From the NCBI RefSeq assembly GCF_029590555.1, contig NZ_CP081002.1, positions 802,501 through 866,500 of the forward strand: a DNA stretch of 64,000 nt. Reading direction: 5' to 3'. A model generated the notes under the pieces. It was not told the DNA's origin. It made no database searches and saw only the letters and a program-made list of their open reading frames with translations. The first letter of the stretch is position 1. Every line of letters begins with the position of its first letter. The stretch is from Sphingobium sp. V4 (GTDB lineage Bacteria > Pseudomonadota > Alphaproteobacteria > Sphingomonadales > Sphingomonadaceae). Below are positions 54,901 to 62,330 of this stretch, in pieces. A program made the translations under genes and the position numbers.

Positions 54901-55658
54901 TGGGACCAGGCTTCGCTGCAACTGACCGTCGTGCCGCCCTTGTCCGAAGCCGTGAACACCGTGCTGAAGGTCGACGGCCCTGCCATCGCGGCGAACGATG
55001 CGGGGAGATCTGTGCTGGTGCGGAAGAGCTGGTCGTCATCCACGCCATAGGCCGGCGAGACGCGGGCGACCGGATAGCATTGGCGGACATAATCCTTGAT
55101 CGTCGCGTCGAGAAAGGCATCGGTCATCGGCCCGCGCGGATTGATGGCATTGAGGAACAGATCGAAGGCGTGGCCGCCGGCACCGAACTCGAGCTTGGCA
55201 TGTGGGTCGAGCGTATTGTCGTCGATCGTCTCGGCAAGCGCGCGCTCCATCATGTTGGTGACGCCTGCCACGAGGACGATGAGATTGGGAACGTCCCCGA
55301 CTGGCTGGTAGGCATTGCGTACCCGGTCGTAAACATGGACGGTGCCGGTCGTCGCGACGAGGCCGACGAACAGGCCGATGCCGACCAGCATCTGAAGGCC
55401 GAACGCGACCAGGCCCATGCCGGTACCACGGATCATGGCGAGCACCGCGCCCAGCGCCATCCCGACGACAGCGACGATCAGCACCAGCGTCTCGTAGCGC
55501 GGATCGGCGAAGATCATCGACACGAGCCGGAACGCGTCCACGGTTTCGGCAAAGCCGTCATAGGTGTGGAAGCTTGTCTCCAGAGCGAGGGCGGGGGAGG
55601 CGACGAACAGGCTGGCGAAACCGCCAAGTGGCGCGGGCAGTCGGGGTAGGCGGCGCAT
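51930..55658 (-). CDS. traG: Conjugal transfer protein TraG (F-type mating-pair stabilisation)
   Basis: A 1242-residue protein. After a signal-like segment it has several N-terminal membrane helices (YETLVLIVAVVGMALGAVLA and GLVAFGLQMLVGIGLFVGLV) and the TraG_N region with cysteines (VRQCYPVARV, CSEAWSHIADRLSD, CQRTGYDIAKADQLARC). Three more helices lie at about 360-460. A long Ala/Gly/Gln-rich soluble C-terminal region (about 500-1242) corresponds to the part of F TraG that contacts the recipient. In F-type systems TraG joins pilus assembly and mating aggregate stabilisation. It is the last gene of the minus-strand tra operon. Confidence 0.87.
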   Translation of the reverse strand: MRRLPRLPAPLGGFASLFVASPALALETSFHTYDGFAETVDAFRLVSMIFADPRYETLVLIVAVVGMALGAVLAMIRGTGMGLVAFGLQMLVGIGLFVGLVATTGTVHVYDRVRNAYQPVGDVPNLIVLVAGVTNMMERALAETIDDNTLDPHAKLEFGAGGHAFDLFLNAINPRGPMTDAFLDATIKDYVRQCYPVARVSPAYGVDDDQLFRTSTDLPASFAAMAGPSTFSTVFTASDKGGTTVSCSEAWSHIADRLSDPTIFEDYSAQVCQRTGYDIAKADQLARCRSNLAEMGDMMLETPLTAQTFFTNILLGNSVGDVLFEDSPATAARVMANRAVVAGGLATMSTANEWMPTIRATVFGIMLFMMPIALLFILTPINLRVASFALGLFVFVALWGVIDAGIYQLTLGRAMAVLAEMRSNHVAATTWMLAPSSAMKALAIFGSFRTAAAGLAGAFVFTVFRFSGNVFSSFTGGSLGVQAQGSAAAAGVSTSEGLASALEAQASAMGTGARRGAASTFGDFGERSSFGANRGFGAAGAVTASHGTGAPGGAAMGLGALDAAREMGGLAPALHGRDLGDPATISAVRAAAATGAIHNFADKDALRTLGTRYFGAGEAGEKAFGAFTQGLVQWRAFGDTRAYGMMMQQATRHFERAGYGNQDAELKASGVVAEASADPTFAKLIANSFTQETMLRNDLTAAQVQVGAMEGRRDYAGDRVAQVERGNVATEQAHRTGGNEGQREAAAMLGLPIDEMSRRIAFINALSGEARSSAITQLSRATGRNEAQVTKALETYRAATDLGTADGATAEAAREGTSVYGRTREAAGYDFAERSGKLDAQKEVGHGGTRSTARIGEQRRQSENFGFAQGAEVAGMSTREAARLDSFIRTLADASGNQLDMAEGGTDGIADRARNARMTSIVERERLSRMQGLLRANGIEMSKRQIAMDQNGDFRMNLTPATAAQMWQAGLLNESQLGAVANGGHARFSLAHNDLLVSSSAGFEKSARNDTSTRFEAGKQAGPDTIEHFMGGGAEGRAAMANWLKGGFEMDRKGDWRLKPQVVDTLQRDVQAIMAQTGWERSIGRAAQDQNVFNITAQGEIAGTTISTGGGSSKDRSGSGSGRVGGSLAVSSQESGTTNEAASSQLSIVNYDVRQAIANAEYAASKAGQPAEAFTNRLTLEILGANGLRNRYLGDADSARGTTDINAPVTSFEQSSLLYSGRFSTDLANGPTDGDGSFKKRD

Positions 55659-55672
55659 GGTGTGGTGACCCT

Positions 55673-57094
55673 TCAGCGGTTGCGGCTGGCGGCGGTGCCG
55701 GCGGCGTCACGCGCATCCCGATCACGCTGACGGATGAGGCCGGCATAGCCCGTCGAGAGGTTCGCCTGGGAGAGCTCCGCCATATAGGATTGCCGCATCT
55801 GCGCGCGCTGGCGCAGCACCTCCTCCCGCAGGTCGCGGAGCTGCTCGATACCCTTGGTGAGGATCCGGGTCTGGCAGATATTGGCGCTGGTCCCATCGGC
55901 GGCGCCCGCCGCGCTGGTCCCGCGCTCGGCATTGGAGATCGCAAAATCGATGCTGCGGGTGAGGTCGTTCAGCATTTGATAGGCAAGAGTCAGGGCGACC
56001 AGCTCGTCAGTATCGCCGATAACCGAGTCCACCACATCCTGGCGCACGCCCCATTCAAGCATTCGGTAGACCGGCAGGGTCCGTACATTGGCGACGAACT
56101 GCCGTTCCTCGGCCGTGAGCGAAGCGCGCGTCCTGATCTTCTCCGCGATCGAGGTCATGCGCTCACGGGTGAGCGCCAGCGCGCCCTTGTTCCCATCCTG
56201 CGTGCAATCGGCGGCGGTGGCCGGCATGTTGAGCGCACGCCGCATCACCCGCCCGCTCAGGAAGTCGTCCGAGGACTCGGTATCCTGACCAGCGCAGGCG
56301 GGGATAGCCGAGAAGAGCGGCACCTTGTCGGTCGCGTCCCAGCGCATATAGACGTCGCCGACCCGCGCGCGCATGACGGCGGCCCAATCGGCGGCGCCGA
56401 CGCGGGACGCCGCATGGGCGAGCAGCGATCCGGTGCGGAAGATGTCGGTCACTTCGATCGGGCAGTTGGCCAGTGCGTCCTTCAGATCCTCGGTCGGACT
56501 ATTCCCGTTCGCCTGGATCTTCTCGCGGCTCTGCTGATAGCTTTTGGCGTAACCTTCTTTCACCGACTTGTAGCCGGTCATCTCCTCGATGATGCCCGAC
56601 ATATTGTCGTCACCTTTGGCGATCTGGACCATGCGGTTGGCGAGGCGGCAGTCGTTGACCTGGATCGAATTCAAGAAATTGGTGGCCGCCTCCATCTTCG
56701 AAATGATGTTCCCCATCTTCTCGTCCAATGTTTCCAGCAGATATTGGAACGCGACGGCGGGCGCGGCCTGGAGGATGCTCTCGAGCTTCTGGACGAGATA
56801 GTCGGGGTCGAGGAAGGACATGCCGCCCAGAAACATGTCGATGCCGCCGCAGCCTGCCTTTACCTTGGGCATGGTGAGGCTCATCAGATAGTCGCTATGG
56901 ACATCGATGCGGCCGGACATGCCGCCCGCCGTCACATAGCCGCGCGTCTGGTCCTCGAAGCTGCCAGGGCTGGTATAGGTCACATTGTCGAACCAATGCT
57001 CGGCCCAGCTTTGGGCATGGGCGGGCATAGCCGTCCCGCAGGTTGCAAGCAGAGCCAGAACGGTTAGCGTCGCGCTAGATTTGAGATGGGGCAT
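55673..57094 (-). CDS. traH: Conjugal transfer protein TraH
   Basis: A 473-residue periplasmic protein with a signal peptide (residues 1-27, ending MPAHAQS). It matches F-type TraH: FDNVTYTSPGSFEDQTRGYV, GCGGIDMFLGGMSFLDPDYL then VQKLESILQAAPAVAFQ, and NDCRLANRMVQ. TraH is needed for pilus extension together with TraF, TraW, TraU and TrbB. It starts 14 bases after an AAGGAAG site and ends 14 bases before traG. Upstream the operon is interrupted by the ATPase gene. Confidence 0.9.
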   Translation of the reverse strand: MPHLKSSATLTVLALLATCGTAMPAHAQSWAEHWFDNVTYTSPGSFEDQTRGYVTAGGMSGRIDVHSDYLMSLTMPKVKAGCGGIDMFLGGMSFLDPDYLVQKLESILQAAPAVAFQYLLETLDEKMGNIISKMEAATNFLNSIQVNDCRLANRMVQIAKGDDNMSGIIEEMTGYKSVKEGYAKSYQQSREKIQANGNSPTEDLKDALANCPIEVTDIFRTGSLLAHAASRVGAADWAAVMRARVGDVYMRWDATDKVPLFSAIPACAGQDTESSDDFLSGRVMRRALNMPATAADCTQDGNKGALALTRERMTSIAEKIRTRASLTAEERQFVANVRTLPVYRMLEWGVRQDVVDSVIGDTDELVALTLAYQMLNDLTRSIDFAISNAERGTSAAGAADGTSANICQTRILTKGIEQLRDLREEVLRQRAQMRQSYMAELSQANLSTGYAGLIRQRDRDARDAAGTAASRNR

Positions 57095-57170
57095 GGCGGC
57101 TTCCTTGTCGTGAGGAGAAAAAGGAAGGGCGCGCCCGCCATATGCGAGCCCTTCAGCAGCAACTGAAAAA

Positions 57171-57190
57171 TATTGAGGTTTTTAACCTTG
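57171..57190. promoter_or_regulatory. Small inverted repeat upstream of the inserted ATPase gene
   Basis: AGGTT-TTT-AACCT (57176-57188) lies 35 bases before the ATPase start and 80 bases from the traH start. It could be an operator or a weak promoter element. It is the only symmetric element seen in the divergent gap. Confidence 0.3.
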
Positions 57191-57222
57191 CAAATCTGGA
57201 ATACTGATCCGAATATGCAAGG

Positions 57223-58389
57223 ATGATTGAACGTCGGATCAGAAGCGAGCTCATTGCTCGGCTGGATGAAAGCCCTGCGGTCGCCTTGCTCGGGCCACGC
57301 CAGGTCGGCAAGACGACGCTTGCGCAGGAACTGACCTATGACCGGCCATCCATCTATCTCGATCTCGAATCGGACCGGGATCGCGCGAAGCTTGCCGATC
57401 CCGAACTCTATCTCGAAAGCCATGAAGACAAGCTCGTCATACTCGACGAGGTTCATCGACTTCCGGACCTCTTCCAGCTTCTGCGCGGCCTCATCGATCG
57501 GGGGCGTCGCAAGGGATTGCGGACGGGTCGGTTCCTGCTGCTGGGTTCGGCTTCCATGGAATTGCTGGCTCAATCGGGCGAAAGTCTTGCCGGGCGCATC
57601 GCCTATCTGGAAATGCGTCCGCTCGACGCCCTGGAGGTGGGCGACGGGGATGTTGATCGGCTTTGGATTCGCGGCGGCTTTCCCGACAGCTATCTCGCCA
57701 CCAGCGATGCCACGAGCCGGCGTTGGAGGCAGGACTTCATCCGAACCTATCTCGAACGTGACATTCCCATGCTGGGTCCGCGTATTCCTTTCGAAACGCT
57801 GAGGCGTTTCTGGACGATGCTCGCCCACCATCAATCGGGCCTGTTGAATGCCTCGGACCTGGGGCGCAGTCTTGGCGTCGATTCCAAGACCATCGCCTCC
57901 TATCTCGACCTTCTGGTCGACCTGCTTCTCGTCCGTAGGCTTGAGCCCTGGCACAGCAATAGCGGCAAGCGTCTCGTCAAATCGCCTCGCGTCTATGTGC
58001 GCGATAGCGGCATCGTCCACACATTGCTGGGTCTTGCCACCCGCGAGGATGTGCTGGGACATCCCGTCGCCGGCGCAAGCTGGGAGGGGTTTGCAATCGA
58101 GACGCTGATATCGGCGGCCCCCGAAGGAACGCAGGCGCATTTCTACAGAACATCGGCCGGCGCCGAGATCGATCTTCTCCTCAGCATTCCGGGGCATGGC
58201 CTTTGGGCCTTCGAGATCAAGCGCAGCCTTTCGCCCAAGGTCGAGCGGGGCTTCCATCATGCTTGCGCAGATCTGGATCCGGCGCGGCGGATCGTTATCT
58301 ACCCTGGAGAAGAGACCTACAAGCTCGCCGAGAATATCGAGGTTTGCGCGATAGCCGAGGCAGGCCGATGGCTCCTGTCTCTGCATTGA
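57223..58389 (+). CDS. AAA family ATPase with DUF4143 (AAA_14)
   Basis: A 388-residue ATPase. Walker A is LLGPRQVGKTTLAQEL and Walker B VILDEVHRLPDLFQLLRG. The sensor region LLLGSASMELL and FIRTYLERDIPMLGPR follow. The C-terminal DUF4143 nuclease-like domain has SWEGFAIETLI and AEIDLLLSIPGHGLWAFEIK, an acidic/Lys pattern resembling the PD-(D/E)xK fold. Members are common, often single genes in accessory DNA, and their function is unsettled. It lies in reverse orientation within the tra operon, between traH and the trbB-like gene. Confidence 0.87.
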   Translation: MIERRIRSELIARLDESPAVALLGPRQVGKTTLAQELTYDRPSIYLDLESDRDRAKLADPELYLESHEDKLVILDEVHRLPDLFQLLRGLIDRGRRKGLRTGRFLLLGSASMELLAQSGESLAGRIAYLEMRPLDALEVGDGDVDRLWIRGGFPDSYLATSDATSRRWRQDFIRTYLERDIPMLGPRIPFETLRRFWTMLAHHQSGLLNASDLGRSLGVDSKTIASYLDLLVDLLLVRRLEPWHSNSGKRLVKSPRVYVRDSGIVHTLLGLATREDVLGHPVAGASWEGFAIETLISAAPEGTQAHFYRTSAGAEIDLLLSIPGHGLWAFEIKRSLSPKVERGFHHACADLDPARRIVIYPGEETYKLAENIEVCAIAEAGRWLLSLH

Positions 58390-58421
58390 CGGAATGTCGA
58401 TGATTGAGACGCCCGGCATGA

Positions 58422-59018
58422 TCAGTTCCGATCCTCCCCTTTTGCGTTGGAGATGCCCGCGACAATTCCCGTGAACTTCGCCATCGCGCGAACGCCGACC
58501 GCGGCCCGCACGCCGGTCTGCATCTTCAGCCCAAGATAGATGTTGCGGGCGAGATTGGCTGGATGATCCGTCCCGATCGCGATCGGCAGGATGCGCGCCT
58601 CGTCGGAGACCGGGCGGAGCCAGGCGACGGGATGGCCGATCCACGGAAGGCCGAGCCGTCCTGAACGGAGCATCGCCTCGTCCCTGCCGATCGGACGGAC
58701 TGTCAGCCTGTAGCGCGTCTTGAGAGCAAGAAGCTTGGTCCAGAGATCGCCGCAGGGCAGGCAGCCGGGCGCCGTGCTCATCTCGATGACGAATGCGGAC
58801 CCTTCGCCCTTCAAAGCCGCCTCGAAATCCGGCGGATAATCGACAGTTCGGGGAACGCGGGCGAGCCAGCTCTGCATTTCGCGGGCGCTGGACACCGGAT
58901 GGATCGCGGCGCGGGCTGCCGCGACACGGTCAGGTGCCAGTCGTTCCGCCTGCGCATGGACCGGGAGCGGCAGCACGCCCAGCAGCGCGATCGATGGTCG
59001 AAGAGGAAGGGCCCTCAT
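58422..59018 (-). CDS. Periplasmic thioredoxin-fold protein, TrbB-like
   Basis: A 198-residue exported protein with a signal peptide (residues 1-22, ending PVHAQ). A thioredoxin-like active site CLPC occurs in STAPGCLPCGDLWTK, followed by YRLTVRPIGRDEAMLRSGRL. In F-type transfer regions a second thioredoxin-fold protein, TrbB, works as disulfide isomerase for other Tra proteins; this gene sits in the matching position next to traF. Assignment to TrbB is by context and CxxC motif. The start overlaps the traF stop by four bases. Confidence 0.65.
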   Translation of the reverse strand: MRALPLRPSIALLGVLPLPVHAQAERLAPDRVAAARAAIHPVSSAREMQSWLARVPRTVDYPPDFEAALKGEGSAFVIEMSTAPGCLPCGDLWTKLLALKTRYRLTVRPIGRDEAMLRSGRLGLPWIGHPVAWLRPVSDEARILPIAIGTDHPANLARNIYLGLKMQTGVRAAVGVRAMAKFTGIVAGISNAKGEDRN

Positions 59019-59866
59019 GGGCGGTCCCCGGCTGGGTTCGCCATCGGATCGGCGGCCGCGACCGGACCATTGGCGAGCGCGTCGAAAAAGCCATTCTCCT
59101 CACCGGCACCGGTCAGGAACTGTTCCGGCCTTATGTCGCCCGAGAGCAATTTCACTGCCTGATAGGCGGTCTGGATGAGCGTGGGGAAGGCCTCGACGCC
59201 ATTGGCGATGACCATGCGCTGCGCGGAGTTGCGGCGAATGACCATGGTGGTGGGCGTCACCTCCACGCCCAGGCGAGCGCCAAGTTCCGGCCGCCGGTCG
59301 AGGTCCTCGCGGATGATCTGCCAGCCAGTTTCCTCCTGGAAGCGCTGGAGGATCGGCCATTGCACCCGGCAATAGCCGCAGGAGGTGCGCGAGAACATGA
59401 CCAGCGCGAATTCGGCGCCCCGCGAGCGGAGATAGGCGCGGCGCACCGCGTCCTTTTCCGCGGTGAGGGCATCGCGCGCATCGCCGATCATCGGGTTGGC
59501 GGACTTGGCGCTGAGCTCGGGATGAGCGAGCATCGCAAGCTGGGTGACGCCCGCAAAGGCGCGGGCCTTACGTCTCGCGAAATCCTGGAGGCGCCAGAAG
59601 TCCGAAACGGCGTCGACCGTGAGCACGGTCGCAGCATAGTCGCGCTGCTCTGCAATGAGCTTGGCGATGCGGGGCGGGCTCCAGCGCGCCAGCTCCCCCA
59701 TCGGCGGAATGGCAGGCGCGGGTGGAAGCTCGTCGCTTGGCTGTTCCGGGTCGGGTTTTGGCGCGTACCACCAGTAGCCCTGACGCACGCCATCCTGTGC
59801 CGATGCTGGTCCTGCCATGACAAGACCAACAATCGCCGCTCCCGGCAGGATGTCGCGGCGGGTCAC
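59015..59866 (-). CDS. traF: Conjugal transfer protein TraF
   Basis: A 283-residue periplasmic protein with signal peptide (ending GPASAQ). The central segment LTVDAVSDFWRLQDFARRKA and the thioredoxin-like domain with FSRTSCGYCRVQWPILQRF (CxxC = CGYC) identify F-type TraF. It continues GVEVTPTTMVIRRN. TraF is required for pilus assembly. F TraF itself has lost the CxxC in some plasmids; here it is retained. It overlaps the genes on both sides by four bases. Confidence 0.85.
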   Translation of the reverse strand: MTRRDILPGAAIVGLVMAGPASAQDGVRQGYWWYAPKPDPEQPSDELPPAPAIPPMGELARWSPPRIAKLIAEQRDYAATVLTVDAVSDFWRLQDFARRKARAFAGVTQLAMLAHPELSAKSANPMIGDARDALTAEKDAVRRAYLRSRGAEFALVMFSRTSCGYCRVQWPILQRFQEETGWQIIREDLDRRPELGARLGVEVTPTTMVIRRNSAQRMVIANGVEAFPTLIQTAYQAVKLLSGDIRPEQFLTGAGEENGFFDALANGPVAAADPMANPAGDRP

Positions 59867-60462
59867 AGAAGCCGCTCCATCCGGGTGAGGCGCTCGATCC
59901 GGACGGGGCCGAAATAACGACTGTCAAAGCCTCCGGCATGATCGGAGCCGACATAGATAAAGCCCGCCGGGATCGGCCGGTCGCCCCAGTGGAACTGCGG
60001 CAGCGGTTGGCCGTCGTGACTGAACGGGCGGGTCGCGCCGAGAAAGGTCCGACCGCAATAATACCAGCTGCGGGTTCCAGGCTTGCCATCGAGCGCTGGC
60101 CGCTCAATCTCTCGCAGCCGCTCACCCGGGAGGCACGCAGCTCTCTTGGTGACGCTGACCGGACGGGGACCGGCAACGGGTTGGGACAGCATGAACTGGA
60201 CGAGGTCGCCTTTCCGGATCGGCCCCGGAGCGGGCCGCACCGCCCAGGCATCAATTGATGGGCTCATCACGAGGGTCACCTTCGGCAGGAGATAACCCGC
60301 AAGACCAGCGAGCGGCAGGGTGATGGTAAGGGCTAGCGTCAGACGGCGCGGATTGGCCGGCTGATCCTCGACCGCGCCGCCGAGTGCAGCCACTGTCTCG
60401 CGAGGCAGTGCCTTGAGGCGCGGCCAGGCCGCGCTAGCGGTGATACAGGCGAGACGCAGCAT
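59863..60462 (-). CDS. S26 family signal peptidase of the conjugation system
   Basis: A 199-residue membrane-bound peptidase, homologous to the TraF peptidase of RP4 and LepB. A hydrophobic anchor at about 45-65 precedes the catalytic Ser in LVMSPSIDAWAV. The Lys base lies in VSVTKRAACLPGERL, and the C-terminal box HWGDRPIPAGFIYVGSDHAG completes the fold. It probably processes propilin or other secreted Tra proteins. ATG 60462 has GGAGGAGG upstream; the first 29 bases overlap trbC. Confidence 0.87.
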   Translation of the reverse strand: MLRLACITASAAWPRLKALPRETVAALGGAVEDQPANPRRLTLALTITLPLAGLAGYLLPKVTLVMSPSIDAWAVRPAPGPIRKGDLVQFMLSQPVAGPRPVSVTKRAACLPGERLREIERPALDGKPGTRSWYYCGRTFLGATRPFSHDGQPLPQFHWGDRPIPAGFIYVGSDHAGGFDSRYFGPVRIERLTRMERLL

Positions 60463-61267
60463 CGCTGACCTCCTCCTTGCCGCCAAGGCGGGCATATTCT
60501 TCGAAAAGTCCCGACAGTGCCGCGTCGCCATAGACGATATGGCTGGCGCGCGGTTCGACCTTTTCTTCGCGCTCACAATAGGGCAGAGTGGGGTTGCCCG
60601 GCACCATGGCGAAGGCAGGGACCTGACTGACGCCATGCTGGCGAAAGAGGATCGGGTCGACGATAAGCTGGACATTGCGCATCGTGCAGGCAGGCCCTTC
60701 GCAGCCCGGATCGACGCGCAGTATCTGCGCCGTCAGTTTCGCCATCGGGCCGATCTTGCTCATGCCCCCGGGCACGCCGCGAAAGGCGATGACCCCGCCC
60801 ACCAGTTCAAGCTGCCCGGCGTAATTGCGGAGGGTCTGGAGCGGCATGGAGGAGGAGGCGAACAGCATCGGCACCCAGCTCTTTGCTGAACCCGGTTCGC
60901 GGACATCCTTAGACTTTGCTGCATCGATCGGCGCGGCGAGTCCCAGCGCCTCGTAAAGGCGCTTTTGCACAGCATCATGCTCGGCAGCCAGACGCTGGGC
61001 GGCATTCTCCCGATCTTTGCGCGCCCGCGCTTCGATGTCGGGAAAGCGCCCCTTTTGCCGCATCGCCTCGAAGGCCCGCCGGCGCATCGCCTGCGATGGT
61101 TCGGGGATGCCGGCTGGACCGGATAGAACGGACTTGTCTGATGCGGGCGGCCTGCGCTCGTCCGCCGTTTGCTGGCCCTGCGCTGGCGCTAGAGCTGCCG
61201 CGCAAAGCGCGACCATGGCGCCGGCGCACAGCAAGAAATCAGGGATGGATGATGCTGAGCGTCGCAT
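60434..61267 (-). CDS. trbC: Type-F conjugative transfer pilin assembly protein TrbC
   Basis: A 277-residue exported protein (signal peptide about 1-31). The C-terminal half has the TrbC core: VPMLFASSSMPLQTLRNYAG, LVGGVIAFRGVPGGMSKIG and VDPILFRQHGVSQVPAFAMV, a thioredoxin-like fold lacking CxxC. The N-terminal half is a charged helical spacer. In F, TrbC works with TraW in pilus assembly. It overlaps its upstream and downstream neighbours by 29 bases each. Confidence 0.87.
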   Translation of the reverse strand: MRRSASSIPDFLLCAGAMVALCAAALAPAQGQQTADERRPPASDKSVLSGPAGIPEPSQAMRRRAFEAMRQKGRFPDIEARARKDRENAAQRLAAEHDAVQKRLYEALGLAAPIDAAKSKDVREPGSAKSWVPMLFASSSMPLQTLRNYAGQLELVGGVIAFRGVPGGMSKIGPMAKLTAQILRVDPGCEGPACTMRNVQLIVDPILFRQHGVSQVPAFAMVPGNPTLPYCEREEKVEPRASHIVYGDAALSGLFEEYARLGGKEEVSDAASRLYHR

Positions 61268-62330
61268 CGATCTTCTCCTTCATGTCGATCTGGATGTCGG
61301 ATTGGGCGCGGGCCTCGATGTCGGAATAATATTCGCTGAGATCCATCCGGCTGAAATCGAGCGCCTGGAACTCTTCCGCCGAAAAGCCGCGGCAATAGGG
61401 ATGTTCGGGCGTGCCCCAGCCAAGGCTGTTGAAGGCTATGAGTTGCGGCCGGCCCTGCTCCTGGATGATCCGGCCGAGCTTGGTGTTGAAGCAGCAATGG
61501 CCCCGCGCCTTCTGGATGCAGATGCCCAGGATCCTGGACGAGCAGTAGGTGCCGACCTCATGGCACATTCCCGAGCCGCGCAGCATGCCGGTTTCCATAT
61601 CCTGTTGGTCGCAGCCCTGGAGCAGCACCTCGATCATATAGTTGATGGCAAGGCTGATCGCGATCGAGGTGGGGTCTATGCCGACGATGATCGCGTTGGC
61701 GCCTGCGGACGCCGCCTCGCTCGCGGTCGCGCCGGCCTTGAAGGCGGTATAGGCCGCTTTCATTCCGGTGAAGACGCCCTTGGCGATCGCGATCTTCGTC
61801 GTGATGGAGCTGAGCGAGCCGCCCATCCCGTCCTTCACGATTTTCCCCTTGTCCTTGCAGCAATTCTGGAATGCGACGCTCGCGCCCGGCGGCCGGCAGC
61901 GCAGTGCCCGTCCACCGAATATCTCGATCGTCCCCAAACAATTGCCGTCGGCATCGACCGGGCCGTCCCCCGGCGCGCCGGGATCGTCGACGACCTCCTC
62001 ATTCTCGATCGGCGTGGCGGAGGTATCGATGCAGCTATGGGGCGAGCAGGCCGGCACGGCACGTGAGGCCGAGGTCTTGCAGGCATAGCTTGCGCCCAGC
62101 GGACAGGCATAGGAACCCAGCGCATCGGCCACGCAATCGACCGCACCGATGGGACAAAGCGTGCCGCCATCCGTGGTTGCAAGGCACTGCGCCATTTCGC
62201 CTTCATCGGCGGCATCGCCGTTGCCATTGAGGTCTGCGGCGCAGAGTTGCGCGGCGTGGGCCTGCGGCACCAATGAGAGCTGCACCAGCGCGCAGGTGAG
62301 CGCGAGTGCGGGGGCAAGCCGGCGCATCAT
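61239..62330 (-). CDS. traN: TraN-like mating-pair stabilisation protein (Cys-rich C-terminal type)
   Basis: A 363-residue exported protein (signal peptide about 2-27, ending PQAHA). A calcium-binding-like NGNGDAADEGE stretch follows. The Cys-rich C-terminal part has LLQGCDQQDMETGMLRGSGM, CHEVGTYCSSRILGICIQKA and RGHCCFNTKLGRIIQEQGRP, which is diagnostic for the C-terminus of TraN. TraN is an outer-membrane adhesin that contacts the recipient. The ATG at 62330 overlaps the stop of the next upstream gene, so the two are coupled. Confidence 0.8.
   Translation of the reverse strand: MMRRLAPALALTCALVQLSLVPQAHAAQLCAADLNGNGDAADEGEMAQCLATTDGGTLCPIGAVDCVADALGSYACPLGASYACKTSASRAVPACSPHSCIDTSATPIENEEVVDDPGAPGDGPVDADGNCLGTIEIFGGRALRCRPPGASVAFQNCCKDKGKIVKDGMGGSLSSITTKIAIAKGVFTGMKAAYTAFKAGATASEAASAGANAIIVGIDPTSIAISLAINYMIEVLLQGCDQQDMETGMLRGSGMCHEVGTYCSSRILGICIQKARGHCCFNTKLGRIIQEQGRPQLIAFNSLGWGTPEHPYCRGFSAEEFQALDFSRMDLSEYYSDIEARAQSDIQIDMKEKIDATLSIIHP

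Noticed and set aside
57064..58644. Long minus-strand frame opposite the AAA ATPase
   Set aside because: It mirrors the codon structure of the ATPase gene, which has clear Walker motifs, and overlaps the trbB-like gene in another frame.
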